Source of the DNA: Clostridium sp. DSM 17811
GTDB taxonomy: Bacteria; Bacillota; Clostridia; Clostridiales; Clostridiaceae
NCBI RefSeq assembly: GCF_018861905.1
Contig: NZ_JAHLDU010000009.1
Location: 1 to 64,000, forward strand
Length of the DNA: 64,000 bases
Reading direction: 5' to 3'
In this document: positions 8,920 through 17,405 of the stretch, piece by piece
Layout: every line of letters begins with the position of its first letter
Position numbering within the stretch: the stretch's first letter is position 1
Position numbers and translations under genes: made by a program
The notes under the pieces: model-generated
Seen by the model: the letters and a program-made list of their open reading frames with translations, nothing else
What the model was told of the DNA's origin: nothing
Databases searched by the model: none

Positions 8920-10323
8920 TCATTTAGCAGTTTTAACCATAAAGTCACTGTTTGACAATCTTACTTTATCTCCAATTTGTATTTGAACCCGTTGCCCCTT
9001 TTGTAGTTTAACTAAATTAACATAAGTTCCGTTAGAACTTTCAAGGTCCTCAATCACATAAGAATTATTAATGTAGGATACCTTGCAATGAACCCTGCTT
9101 ATTGTTTTATTAAATTGAATAACTCCATCAACAGCTTCAGGGTTTTTACCTATGATAAATTCAGGTTTACTAATAACAATCTTTGTGTTTTCTTTTGTCC
9201 CAATTCCTGTTAGCGAAATAGAAGGTACGAATATGCCGTCTAATACTTCAGTAGCTCCGCCTTCATATATTGGCTTGAAATCCATATTACTTGGTGCCTG
9301 CACCTTTTTCTTTTTTTTCAAAACAAAAATATAAATCAGTATTGATGTTATTAAATCAATAACTAATATTACAGCAATTGAAATCATAGATGTTTTAGAC
9401 TTATAATTAAAACTAAGTATTATTCCTACACAAATGAGCACTGTACAAATTTGAATAATAATTAATATAGGTGGCTTTATTAAGTGTATCTTTCTATCAT
9501 TAGCTTTTGGTTTAATATTTTTAGTTTTGGTTTTAGGTTTAAGTTTATGCATAAGTTTAAGTCTAGGTTGAGCCTTATCCGTATCTATAACCTTTATATT
9601 TTCAATTTCTCTGTCCTCAAAATTATCATCTCCAGGTGCTAGTGATTCACTTCCTTGTCCTGTATGCAATGAATTTATAGGTAGCTTCTTACTACCTTCT
9701 GATGGTGCCTCTCCACTTTGATTACCAAATTCATTCTTCATTGGATCTCTTATAATAATATTTTTCTTCATATTTTCTTTAATTTCATCTAATCGATAAT
9801 TCTCATTTTGAAGATCATTATAAAGTCCATATACCATTTCTTTATTTAGATTATTATTTTCAGAAATTGCTTCTGCTAAATTTTTCTTAAGTTCTCTCTC
9901 AAATATTCCAATGCTACTTAAGCTCGTATGTGTGTTAACTGGAAGGTATATAAAAAAAACATTCAAATTATTGCTATCAATAAAAATTTTATCTAAATTC
10001 ACCTCAACGTTCTCACACTGCATAAACCCATTATGTTTAACTTCTGATACAATATTGAGCACTCTAGATACTATTGATAAAAAATTTTCCGGTGTAAGCT
10101 GGTGTAATAATGACTTAAGGCTTTTATATTTCGAAATATCATAAACTAACTTTGTTTTTCCATTATGTGAAACTTTAACACATTTTATAAATCCATTTTT
10201 CTCTTGATTCTGTAACACCTTATATCCAGTTTCGAAAAAAAGGTATTCTTGTTCCAATATATAACTTATATTAGAATTGTATCTATTTTCTTTAATTAGA
10301 TCATTTACAACTAAATTGTTCAT
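8920..10323 (-). CDS. DUF6382-FHA membrane protein, possible EssB counterpart of the T7SS
   Basis: A 467-residue protein. Residues 1-~180 are a DUF6382-like globular domain; ~190-280 a polar, basic linker; two membrane segments (~284-305, ~312-336); ~383-465 a canonical FHA domain with GK (392-393), SRVH (409-412) and SNGT (430-433), the residues that bind phosphothreonine. Just before the FHA domain is GGATEVLD (~355-362), similar to the threonine-containing motif phosphorylated ahead of FHA domains in other bacterial proteins. First gene of the T7SS operon, with GGGG-type ribosome site. EssB/YukC also has a cytosolic (pseudokinase-like) N-domain plus a membrane helix; no separate EssB is seen, so this may fill that role. 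Inference. Confidence 0.8.
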   Translation of the reverse strand: MNNLVVNDLIKENRYNSNISYILEQEYLFFETGYKVLQNQEKNGFIKCVKVSHNGKTKLVYDISKYKSLKSLLHQLTPENFLSIVSRVLNIVSEVKHNGFMQCENVEVNLDKIFIDSNNLNVFFIYLPVNTHTSLSSIGIFERELKKNLAEAISENNNLNKEMVYGLYNDLQNENYRLDEIKENMKKNIIIRDPMKNEFGNQSGEAPSEGSKKLPINSLHTGQGSESLAPGDDNFEDREIENIKVIDTDKAQPRLKLMHKLKPKTKTKNIKPKANDRKIHLIKPPILIIIQICTVLICVGIILSFNYKSKTSMISIAVILVIDLITSILIYIFVLKKKKKVQAPSNMDFKPIYEGGATEVLDGIFVPSISLTGIGTKENTKIVISKPEFIIGKNPEAVDGVIQFNKTISRVHCKVSYINNSYVIEDLESSNGTYVNLVKLQKGQRVQIQIGDKVRLSNSDFMVKTAK

Positions 10324-10674
10324 TTAAGTACCCATTCCCCTTTTTACTAACCGCTCCATCTGTTATTTTTAAAATGTTATTTTCATTTTGAAAAATTTTC
10401 AATCATTTATTTATTTTACCTATTATAGAAATAATACCATTCTTTAGCTAAAATATCTACAGCTAATTCGATATTATTATGATTTTCTACATTTTTTTAG
10501 CTAATATTACATATTAGTCTATACGTGCAGCAAATTTCTCCCTATTTTTCTTTATATTTTATATTTACATAATACTATTTAACAAACTCAAATATAACTC
10601 ATTGTTTATTATAAAATAATTTGTTAGTTTATTAATATTTAGAATGTAATTATTTCACTTCCTATTTGAAAATT
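10324..10674 (-). promoter_or_regulatory. Intergenic region presumed to carry the T7SS operon promoter
   Basis: 350 bases of very AT-rich DNA with no credible open frame, between the histidine kinase stop and the first T7SS gene. On the minus strand a TATAAT-like hexamer (about 10422-10427) is a candidate -10 box, but I see no convincing -35 box at the proper distance. No operator repeat or riboswitch fold stands out. Confidence 0.3.
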
Positions 10675-12513
10675 TTATTTCTCCATAGGTAACGTAAATA
10701 TAAAATTACTCCCTTTGTCAACTTCACTTTCACAATAAATTGTTCCATCATGTGCTTCTACAATACCCTTTGCTATAGAAAGCCCAATCCCCGAACTCAA
10801 AAATTCTGTATCATAGGCACTTATCTTAACAAACTTTTCAAATATTTTCTCATGATATTCTCTAGGAATTCCTTTACCGTTGTCTTTAACAAAAACTTTC
10901 ATTTTTTCTCCATCTATAAATGCACCTATAGTTATTTTTCCACCAGAATGAGTATATTTAATAGCATTAGAAACTAGATTATTTAATACCCAAGTTATTT
11001 TCTCTTTATCTACAATTACATTAGGTAAATCAACTTCTACACTATTATATAAAGTAATTCCTATGTTTTTTGCCTGGACCTCATAATTTTTAACACAGTC
11101 ACTTGCAATCTCAGCTATCGAATATGCTTTTATATTATATACTGCCTGATCCGACTGTATCTTTGAAAGTCTTAGAAGATCACTAACTAGATCTGTAAGC
11201 TTTTCAGTCTCTTCTTTTATAGTATCTAAAAGCTCTTCCTGTTTTTGATTTATGACTCCTACATTTTTCTCAAGTATTAAGCCTACACCCATCATAATAG
11301 ATGTAAGTGGAGTTTTAAATTCATGAGAAATTGTAGCTATAAAATCTGTACGCACTTTTTCAAGCTCCTTATATTCTGTTATATTTTTTAAAAGTACCAC
11401 TATAGCATTAATTTTATTTTCTTTATCATAAACTACAGTTACTATAATATTAAAAAAACAAGTTCTATCATTTACCTTAAGGCTTATTATCTTTTCAGTA
11501 ATCGGAACCTTATTGTCTACCACACAAAAAATATAATCATATAATTCCATATTTCTAATGGTCTCTAAAAAATGACTATTAATCACATTTTGTTCTAATA
11601 CTCCGAAAATGTTTTCACAAGACTCATTTAATAATTGAATTTTATAACTAGCATCAAGTACTATTAATGGATCTGTTATACTTTTTACAATTGCAATAGA
11701 TTTATTTCTCTCTGAAAGTAACTTCCCGGTAGTACTCTGCTCAAATTCGTAAAGCCTATTTGTCATATTATTAAATTCCATTGCAAGCATTCCAATTTCA
11801 TCCTCATTTATCACAGGTGCTTGTTTATTAATTTCTCCTTGTTTAACTGATTTTATAGTCTCAGTAAGTAGATATATAGGTTTTAAAGACTTATTTGTAA
11901 ATATAAGCGATATTATTAATCCTATAATTGCAGCTATGGAGGAAATTAATAATATAAAATGCATTGCATTTAATGCATTACTTTTTGCATTATCCCTCCC
12001 TTTAAACATAGCTTTCTCATTCAGTTTTGCTAAAATTCCTAAATCGGCTTTAACCTTAACTACAGAAGGATAAATTTTAGAATTGTAGAATTTTATATTT
12101 TCCTGGCTTGTGTGAGAAGTTTTATATTCGTGAAATTTTGAGAAAGATTTAACAAACAGAAGATAGTCCTCACTTATTTTATTAGTATTATTAGCTTCAC
12201 CAACTTCAGTTATATTAGTTTTTGCAACATTAAGCCACTTATAAAATTCTTCATTGTTATTATAAATAATATCTATTGTACTTTTATTTTCAAAAGCAAT
12301 ATATCTAAGAATTGTCTTATCCTGAGTTTCAATAACCTCAGTCATTTTAGTTGAAGCATCAATACTCTTGTAATTGTTTGTTATTAATCCATCTATCTTT
12401 CCACCTACTCTGTATATGTTAAAGCTTGAGAGCAGTCCAATCATTACTATAACTAAAACTAAAAACACATTAATAATTACAATTTTGCTTTTTAATGTTT
12501 TAATAAAACACAC
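10675..12513 (-). CDS. Membrane sensor histidine kinase (HAMP-PAS-HisKA-HATPase), formerly kdp-linked
   Basis: A 612-residue kinase: TM1 (~11-31), an extracytoplasmic helical sensor (~32-180), TM2 (~184-206), HAMP (~206-258), PAS (~270-380), HisKA with the phospho-accepting His in SHEFKTP (H397), and a C-terminal ATPase domain with NLVSNAIKY, DNGKGIP and GIGLSIAKG boxes. Everything needed for autophosphorylation is intact. The gene follows a receiver-protein gene and a kdpD remnant on the same strand, so it may once have served the kdp system. The start is uncertain: GTG at 12513 nearly touches the GAGGGGG ribosome site, while ATT at 12504 would be better spaced (~9 bases). Confidence 0.9.
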   Translation of the reverse strand: MCFIKTLKSKIVIINVFLVLVIVMIGLLSSFNIYRVGGKIDGLITNNYKSIDASTKMTEVIETQDKTILRYIAFENKSTIDIIYNNNEEFYKWLNVAKTNITEVGEANNTNKISEDYLLFVKSFSKFHEYKTSHTSQENIKFYNSKIYPSVVKVKADLGILAKLNEKAMFKGRDNAKSNALNAMHFILLISSIAAIIGLIISLIFTNKSLKPIYLLTETIKSVKQGEINKQAPVINEDEIGMLAMEFNNMTNRLYEFEQSTTGKLLSERNKSIAIVKSITDPLIVLDASYKIQLLNESCENIFGVLEQNVINSHFLETIRNMELYDYIFCVVDNKVPITEKIISLKVNDRTCFFNIIVTVVYDKENKINAIVVLLKNITEYKELEKVRTDFIATISHEFKTPLTSIMMGVGLILEKNVGVINQKQEELLDTIKEETEKLTDLVSDLLRLSKIQSDQAVYNIKAYSIAEIASDCVKNYEVQAKNIGITLYNSVEVDLPNVIVDKEKITWVLNNLVSNAIKYTHSGGKITIGAFIDGEKMKVFVKDNGKGIPREYHEKIFEKFVKISAYDTEFLSSGIGLSIAKGIVEAHDGTIYCESEVDKGSNFIFTLPMEK

Positions 12514-12549
12514 CCCCTCGTAAAATTCAATATACCTTTTAATTGTATT

Positions 12550-12770
12550 CTAGTGAACGGGATCTGCAACCACAAGCACATCAATATATTTGGTATCTCT
12601 CATTATCGTTCTAACAATTGAACCCCTTAAAATCTCATGAAATCTAGTTCTAGCAGATGGGCCTATAATTATCTGGGTTATATTATTACAAGTTTTTCAT
12701 CCACTTCATTTGCAACTTCTCTTAAAGTAAGTTCTCTTAATGCGGTTAGCTTTCTTTTTCATAAGCCTCC
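12550..12770 (-). pseudogene. kdpD remnant (sensor N-domain/Usp fragments)
   Basis: Two collinear minus-strand pieces match KdpD. Upstream, ~12690-12760 encodes LTALRELTLREVANEVDEKL, the end of the KdpD ATP-binding N-domain. Then, in another frame, ~12552-12680 encodes NITQIIIGPSARTRFHEILR followed by GSIVRTIMRD and a valine-rich end before TAG (12550-12552), the tail of the Usp-like domain. The roughly 100 codons expected between them are missing and the frames do not join. This is a collapsed gene: a large internal deletion of a KdpD-type sensor lying between the receiver gene and the histidine kinase. Recognition rests on family memory, not on a search. Confidence 0.7.
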
Positions 12771-12837
12771 ACCTACTATCACATCCTAAACATATTTTCA
12801 TTATCAATATAATTTCTATATAATCATTATATTATGT

Positions 12838-13461
12838 TTAAATATGTGAATCATTAAATAGTTCATAAATATTATTAAATAATTCTGCTTCATCAAATTT
12901 ATTTAAGTTCTTATTTACCTCACTTATTAAATTATAAATTTCTTTATTATAAGGGTTTATTCCGAGTACTATTTTTAAAGTATTATGTGCTTCTTCAAAT
13001 TCTCCCTCTTCAAGCAACTTCTTTGATTTTACTATTAATACCTCTTCTTCTTCTAAATCTTTTGAACTTTCAACAAAACTTTTATCAAGGTTTTCATTTG
13101 AAGTAAAGATTTCTTCTAAAACAGAAGTAACTCTATCTGGCGAAAATGGTTTCTGAAGGTAAGCTGCGGCTCCAAGTTTTGTGCAATCAACAGCATTTTT
13201 TACCGTAGCAAATGCGGTCATAATAATAACGGGACAATTAAAACCCATATCGCGAATTATCTTTAAAACCTCTGTTCCGCTCATTTCCGGCATTCTTATA
13301 TCTAAAAATATTATATCAATACTTTGCTTTTCTTCTTTTAATATATCTATAGCTGATTTACCAGAATCCGCAGTAAGAACTTTATAACCTTTTAGTTCAA
13401 GACATGTGGTTAATAACATTCTTATATTTTTTGTATCATCTATTACCAAAACCTTTTTCAT
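12838..13461 (-). CDS. Response regulator: receiver domain with helical (TPR-like) tail
   Basis: Residues ~1-120 form a CheY-like receiver (KVLVIDDTKN; phospho-acceptor Asp in IIFLDIRMPE; conserved Thr in MTAF; Lys in LQKPFS). The remaining ~85 residues are helical with TPR-like spacing (EGEFEEAHNTLKIVLGINPY). There is no DNA-binding domain, so it is not a KdpE-type regulator; it probably acts by protein contact. It lies between kdpC and kdpD remnants and ahead of the histidine kinase, its likely partner. I start at the ATG at 13461, preceded by GGTGA; the in-frame GTG at 13470 is too close to its Shine-Dalgarno. Confidence 0.85.
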   Translation of the reverse strand: MKKVLVIDDTKNIRMLLTTCLELKGYKVLTADSGKSAIDILKEEKQSIDIIFLDIRMPEMSGTEVLKIIRDMGFNCPVIIMTAFATVKNAVDCTKLGAAAYLQKPFSPDRVTSVLEEIFTSNENLDKSFVESSKDLEEEEVLIVKSKKLLEEGEFEEAHNTLKIVLGINPYNKEIYNLISEVNKNLNKFDEAELFNNIYELFNDSHI

Positions 13462-13549
13462 ATTATTCACCTACCTCATTAATTTTATTGTTCACATAAA
13501 TCTAAGATTGTACTGAAATAATTACATTATATAATAGATTTTTTCCTTT

Positions 13550-13710
13550 TTAAAGTGTGCCTTTGCTTTTTAATATATTTGCTATATCTAAATTAGCCTT
13601 TTTGTTAAATAACACTTGGCTTATTCCAGTCATAGCTAGAGGATATATTAAACCACATAAAACAAAGAGCAGCACAGTTAAAACACTGATTTTTTTAACA
13701 TATCTTTCAT
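13550..13710 (-). pseudogene. kdpC remnant with single-base frameshift and truncation
   Basis: A ribosome site (GAGGAGAG) precedes ATG at 13710, which encodes MKDMLKKSV and then hits TAA. Shifting one base at 13684 continues as LTVLLFVLCGLIYPLAMTGI then SQVLFNKKAN, the membrane-anchored N-terminus of KdpC, the small subunit of the Kdp potassium ATPase. A single lost base (GTGGTT to GTGTT) explains the break. After about 50 codons the frame runs LDIANILKSKGTL into TAA (13550-13552), and the catalytic-complex part of KdpC is gone. The gene is therefore both frameshifted and truncated. Confidence 0.75.
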
Positions 13711-13712
13711 TT

Positions 13713-14004
13713 CTATCTCTCCTCATAAATTATCACCTGCGAAGCTGTATTATTCGCTACTTCTGAAACCTCATTTAAGCTAATTAGGACGTCTGCTACG
13801 TAATATCTTAATTACTTACTATTTTCTAAAAAATGCCTAACCCATTTGCTCGCCTATACCAATCGCCCTTCAAAGCCTGTTTCTTAAGTCTATAGAGATT
13901 ATAATCCCAATTATCTTTTTACTAAAGCCAAATAATAGCTCGCTTAAAATGTTCTTGTATTCATTAAAGTTCATTAAGACAAACTGTATGCGAGCCTCGT
14001 AGTT
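13713..14004 (-). pseudogene. Possible decayed reading frame of unknown identity
   Basis: Three minus-strand stretches look protein-like but lie in different frames: YEARIQFVLMNFNEYKNILS plus ELLFGFSKK (~14001-13915), then DNWDYNLYRLKKQALKGDWY plus RRANGLGIF (~13914-13828), then FLENSK-stop-LRYYVADVLI plus SLNEVSEVANNTASQ (~13833-13730). The last ends at TAG (13713-13715), two bases before the kdpC remnant ATG. The pattern fits a gene broken by two frameshifts and a stop. I do not recognise the protein, and it does not match KdpA or KdpB as I know them. It may instead be a chance composition or a repeat. Confidence 0.3.
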
Positions 14005-14184
14005 CTAAGTCGATTATTGACCGTTTTTCTTAGTAGCCTATTTAAAATTGATAATAATACAAATTTAATGTAATATATTGGATTTTGAAAACCAAAAAAC
14101 ATTACATATCTTTATTTTTCTGTTATACTACTATTGAAATCAAGCAAACTAACTCTACAATAAACTTACGAGGAGATTAATAAA

Positions 14185-14829
14185 ATGAAAGATTTTGCAT
14201 TTATATCCGATTTTGATGGAACCCTTACTAAAAAAGATTTTTATAAAATATTATCTGATACATACTATAAAGAAGAACTTTCACCCATATTTAAATCTTG
14301 GAAAAATGGAGAAATGAAGGATAGAGAATATTTGAACTATGTTTTTAATAACGTTAATAGAAACGAAGAAGAGCTTCTCGAAGATATTTTAAATATTGCC
14401 TTTGATCCTACAGCTATTGCTTTTATTGATAAGGTTAAAGATGCTGGTGGAGATTTTATTATTATAAGTGCAGGAACAAATTATTACATAGATAAGGTAC
14501 TTGAAAAAAACCATATAGAAGGAGTAGATGTTTATGCAAATAAAAGTGTTTTCAAAGACAATGGAATTCACTTTGATTTAGATGAACATGATGAATTTTA
14601 CTCAGACTTATATGGCATTGATAAATTAATTGTATTAAAAAAGTTAAAAGTTAATTACAAAAAAGTATTTTATGCTGGAGATAGTACTCCCGATCTTAAA
14701 CCTGCATTAGAAGCAGATGTTGTTTTTGCTAAAGGGAAATTAGTAAATCTTTTAAAAGAAAAAAATAAAGATTTTATAGAATTTGAAAATTTCTCAGAAA
14801 TTTGGGATAAGTTAAAGATACACTTATAA
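14185..14829 (+). CDS. HAD-family phosphatase, MtnX/phosphoserine-phosphatase-like
   Basis: A 214-residue cytosolic HAD hydrolase. Motif I DFDGT with catalytic Asp9 and Asp11, motif II Ser/Thr in IIISAGT (~91), and motif IV GDSTPDLKPA (acidic metal ligands) are present. The size and the small helical cap after motif I match MtnX-like (2-hydroxy-3-keto-5-methylthiopentenyl-1-phosphate phosphatase) and PSP-like enzymes. No methionine-salvage genes are nearby, so the substrate is not predicted. It has its own GAGGAG ribosome site and ends in a strong bidirectional terminator. Confidence 0.8.
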   Translation: MKDFAFISDFDGTLTKKDFYKILSDTYYKEELSPIFKSWKNGEMKDREYLNYVFNNVNRNEEELLEDILNIAFDPTAIAFIDKVKDAGGDFIIISAGTNYYIDKVLEKNHIEGVDVYANKSVFKDNGIHFDLDEHDEFYSDLYGIDKLIVLKKLKVNYKKVFYAGDSTPDLKPALEADVVFAKGKLVNLLKEKNKDFIEFENFSEIWDKLKIHL

Positions 14830-14833
14830 AAAA

Positions 14834-14880
14834 TACACTTATTTACTTAACATTTTCTTAAGTAAATAAGTGTATTTTAT
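14834..14880. terminator. Bidirectional Rho-independent terminator
   Basis: A near-perfect hairpin (TACACTTATTTACTTAA / TTAAGTAAATAAGTGTA) with A- and T-runs on both sides lies between the convergent phosphatase and nfo genes. Confidence 0.85.
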
Positions 14881-14898
14881 TTTAAATTTTCTACATTA

Positions 14899-15732
14899 TT
14901 AGTCTATGTAAACTTCTCTTAACATCTTAATTTCTTTTGCATGGCCTTCTAATTCATTAGGAGTTTCTAAATAAAATGGTAAGTGGCGCAACTTTGGATG
15001 ATTAATAATTCTAGTAATCGCCTCTATTCCGATAGATCCTTCGCCTATTGTTTCATGACGATCTTTATGACTTTCAAATGGATTTTTGCTATCATTTAAA
15101 TGAATTGCATATAATTTATCAAGACCTATAATTTTGTCAAATTCATTTATGACCCCATCTAGATTATTAACTATGTCATAACCAGCATCATATACATGGC
15201 ATGTATCAAAACATACTCCCATTTTCCCATGTAATGTAACTCCATCAAGTATTTGTTTTAATTCCTCAAAAGTCCTACCTATTTCCGTTCCTTTACCAGC
15301 CATTGTTTCAAGAAGTACAGTAGTTGTTTGTTCTGGCTTTAGTATAGAATTTAGCATATTTATAATATACTCTATTCCAATCTGCGTACCTTGTTTTACA
15401 TGACTCCCCGGATGGAAATTATAAAAGCTGTTTGGGAAAAATTCCATTCTTTTTAAATCATCTTCCATAATCATTACCGCAAAATCTCTTGTTTTCGCAT
15501 CAGCAGAGCATGCATTTAATGTGTATGGAGCATGTGCTAGAATTGTAGCAAATTTGTTTTCTTTTAGTATTTCGAGAAGCGCTGCTACATCACTTGGATC
15601 AATTTCTTTTGCTTTACTACCTCTGGGATTTCTAGTGAAAAACTGGAATGTATTTGCTCCTATGCTAAGAGCATCTTCCCCCATAGCCTTATAACCTTTA
15701 GATACTGATAAATGACAACCTATATTTAACAT
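14899..15732 (-). CDS. nfo: Deoxyribonuclease IV (AP endonuclease)
   Basis: A 277-residue TIM-barrel endonuclease IV that cleaves DNA 5' of abasic sites in base-excision repair using three zinc ions. Metal-binding signatures are intact: [45 protein letters not shown] and the HETIGEG region. Length is standard. AGGAG lies upstream of the ATG. It is followed closely upstream by an M24 peptidase gene (gap 39 bp), probably co-transcribed. Confidence 0.95.
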   Translation of the reverse strand: MLNIGCHLSVSKGYKAMGEDALSIGANTFQFFTRNPRGSKAKEIDPSDVAALLEILKENKFATILAHAPYTLNACSADAKTRDFAVMIMEDDLKRMEFFPNSFYNFHPGSHVKQGTQIGIEYIINMLNSILKPEQTTTVLLETMAGKGTEIGRTFEELKQILDGVTLHGKMGVCFDTCHVYDAGYDIVNNLDGVINEFDKIIGLDKLYAIHLNDSKNPFESHKDRHETIGEGSIGIEAITRIINHPKLRHLPFYLETPNELEGHAKEIKMLREVYID

Positions 15733-15771
15733 ACTTATTCCTCCAATAAAAAATTATAAATATATTTTGCC

Positions 15772-16848
15772 CTATTCTACAATAATTAAGTCTTTTGTAT
15801 AATGGTTTAATACCTCACAACCATCCTTGGTAACTATTACTAAATCTTCAATACGAACTCCTACGTCACCTGGAAGGTAAATACCTGGTTCAATAGAGAA
15901 AATTTGTCCGACCTGAACTTTATCAGTGTTCGCAGCAGAAACATCTCCAAAGTCATGTACTTCTATTCCTATTGAATGTCCTAACCTATGAGTAAAATAT
16001 TTTCCATAACCTTTTTCTGTAATATAGTCTCTAGCTGCAGCATCGATATCACAAAATCTAACTCCCTCTTTAACTTTCTCAATTCCTCTTTTATTTGCTT
16101 CCTTAACAATATTGTAAACTTCTCTACTGTGGTCTGATACTGTTTTATAAAAAACAGTCCTAGTCATATCTGAGCAATATGAATCTTTTTTGCATCCGAT
16201 GTCAATAACTATACTGTCACCTTCTTTAACTTTTGACTCATCCATTTCATGATGAGGGTCAGCAGCATTTGCACCATAACCTATAATTGGATCAAACGAA
16301 TGTCCCTGAGTGCCCATATCATCCCATATATCTGAAAGTAACTTTCCCATCTTTTTTTCAGAATATTTTTTAGGAATAAGTTTTATCATTTTATCAACAG
16401 CAGTATCATTTAGTTTTGACGCTGCTCTCATTAAATCTTTTTCATTCTCATCCTTACACATTCTTACCCTATCTAAAATCTCAGATCCATTAACAAATGT
16501 ACTACCGCCTTTGAGCTTCATTAGTTTTATTAAGAAATGAGCTGGCCAATTTTTATCTATACCCATTGGCGCATCTTTATCAATATTTTTTGCAAGAATT
16601 TCTACTGGACTCTGAGTATCATTGAACCATATTTTTTCTACCCCTAAATCTTCATTTATAGGGAATAACTCATTAATAAACAATTTATTTTGTCCATCTA
16701 AATTAATATAGAGCACAAGCATTCTCTCTCCAGATAAAATCCATTTCCCTGTAAGATAGAATATAGCTGCAGGATCAGAAACTATCATTTGAGGTATTTT
16801 TTCTTTTGCCATAATTTTCAAAACTTTGTTAAGTCTTTCCTTTAACAT
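15772..16848 (-). CDS. M24-family Xaa-Pro aminopeptidase
   Basis: A 358-residue 'pita-bread' metallopeptidase removing N-terminal residues preceding proline. An N-terminal creatinase-like domain (~1-125) precedes the catalytic domain, with dimetal ligands visible in DIGCKKDSYCSDMTRT (two Asp), HRLGHSIG (His), SIEPGIY (Glu) and VRIEDLV (Glu). The size fits the short PepP/YqhT type. AGGAGGG is spaced well before ATG 16848. Confidence 0.92.
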   Translation of the reverse strand: MLKERLNKVLKIMAKEKIPQMIVSDPAAIFYLTGKWILSGERMLVLYINLDGQNKLFINELFPINEDLGVEKIWFNDTQSPVEILAKNIDKDAPMGIDKNWPAHFLIKLMKLKGGSTFVNGSEILDRVRMCKDENEKDLMRAASKLNDTAVDKMIKLIPKKYSEKKMGKLLSDIWDDMGTQGHSFDPIIGYGANAADPHHEMDESKVKEGDSIVIDIGCKKDSYCSDMTRTVFYKTVSDHSREVYNIVKEANKRGIEKVKEGVRFCDIDAAARDYITEKGYGKYFTHRLGHSIGIEVHDFGDVSAANTDKVQVGQIFSIEPGIYLPGDVGVRIEDLVIVTKDGCEVLNHYTKDLIIVE

Positions 16849-16955
16849 TAAAATCCCTCCTAATATATTGTGTTATCCTGCTTTCAATTTATCATAAAAT
16901 TCAAATAATGTACATGCTTTTTCATATATTTAAATGACCCCAGCATTTCAAACAA

Positions 16956-16978
16956 AAAAGGCTCTGCTAAGCCTTCTC
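16956..16978 (-). terminator. Terminator after the DUF6465 gene
   Basis: On the minus strand AAGGCT, a 6-base loop and AGCCTT are followed by TTTTTTG. It is a short stem, positioned 20 bases past the stop at 16998. Confidence 0.6.
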
Positions 16979-16997
16979 TACTTTTAATGAACTTATA

Positions 16998-17405
16998 TTA
17001 AGATAATTTAATATTTATTTTAATCTCTCCATTTACCAAGCAGTAAGCTATCTCCTCTTCAACCTTTATATATACATCTAAAGTCTTAAGTTCTGTAATC
17101 TTATGAGATTTTGTCCATTCTTTATATACTTCTTCTAGTATTGTTCTTTTTGAAATCTCTTTACCTTGATATTGGACATAGAAACCAACATCAATCTTCT
17201 TGGCTATTGTTCTTTTGGCTGCTGTCTTTTTTACAGAAGTAGTTGCCTTTGTGGCTTGTGATTTAACATTTTTTGCGATATCTTTTACCACACTAATAGT
17301 CTTTTCAACATTTTCTTTTGTGGCATCAGACACTATTGTTATCGCCTCTTCCGTTCCCGCATTAATAGCTTCTTTATCAGAAACTAAAGTATTATCTTTT
17401 TCCAT
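16998..17405 (-). CDS. DUF6465-family protein
   Basis: A 135-residue protein with a Lys/Ala/Thr-rich N-terminal half (repeated ATKATTSVKKTAAKRT-like composition, histone-tail-like) and a compact C-terminal beta/alpha domain (VGFYVQYQGKEISKRTILEE and EEIAYCLVNGEIKINIKL) typical of the clostridial DUF6465 family. Function is unknown. The ATG at 17405 is preferred because GGGGGT lies upstream; the ATG at 17420 has no ribosome site. Confidence 0.7.
   Translation of the reverse strand: MEKDNTLVSDKEAINAGTEEAITIVSDATKENVEKTISVVKDIAKNVKSQATKATTSVKKTAAKRTIAKKIDVGFYVQYQGKEISKRTILEEVYKEWTKSHKITELKTLDVYIKVEEEIAYCLVNGEIKINIKLS

Noticed and set aside
12838-13461. KdpE
   Set aside because: The receiver is followed by a TPR-like tail, not the winged-helix DNA-binding domain of KdpE.
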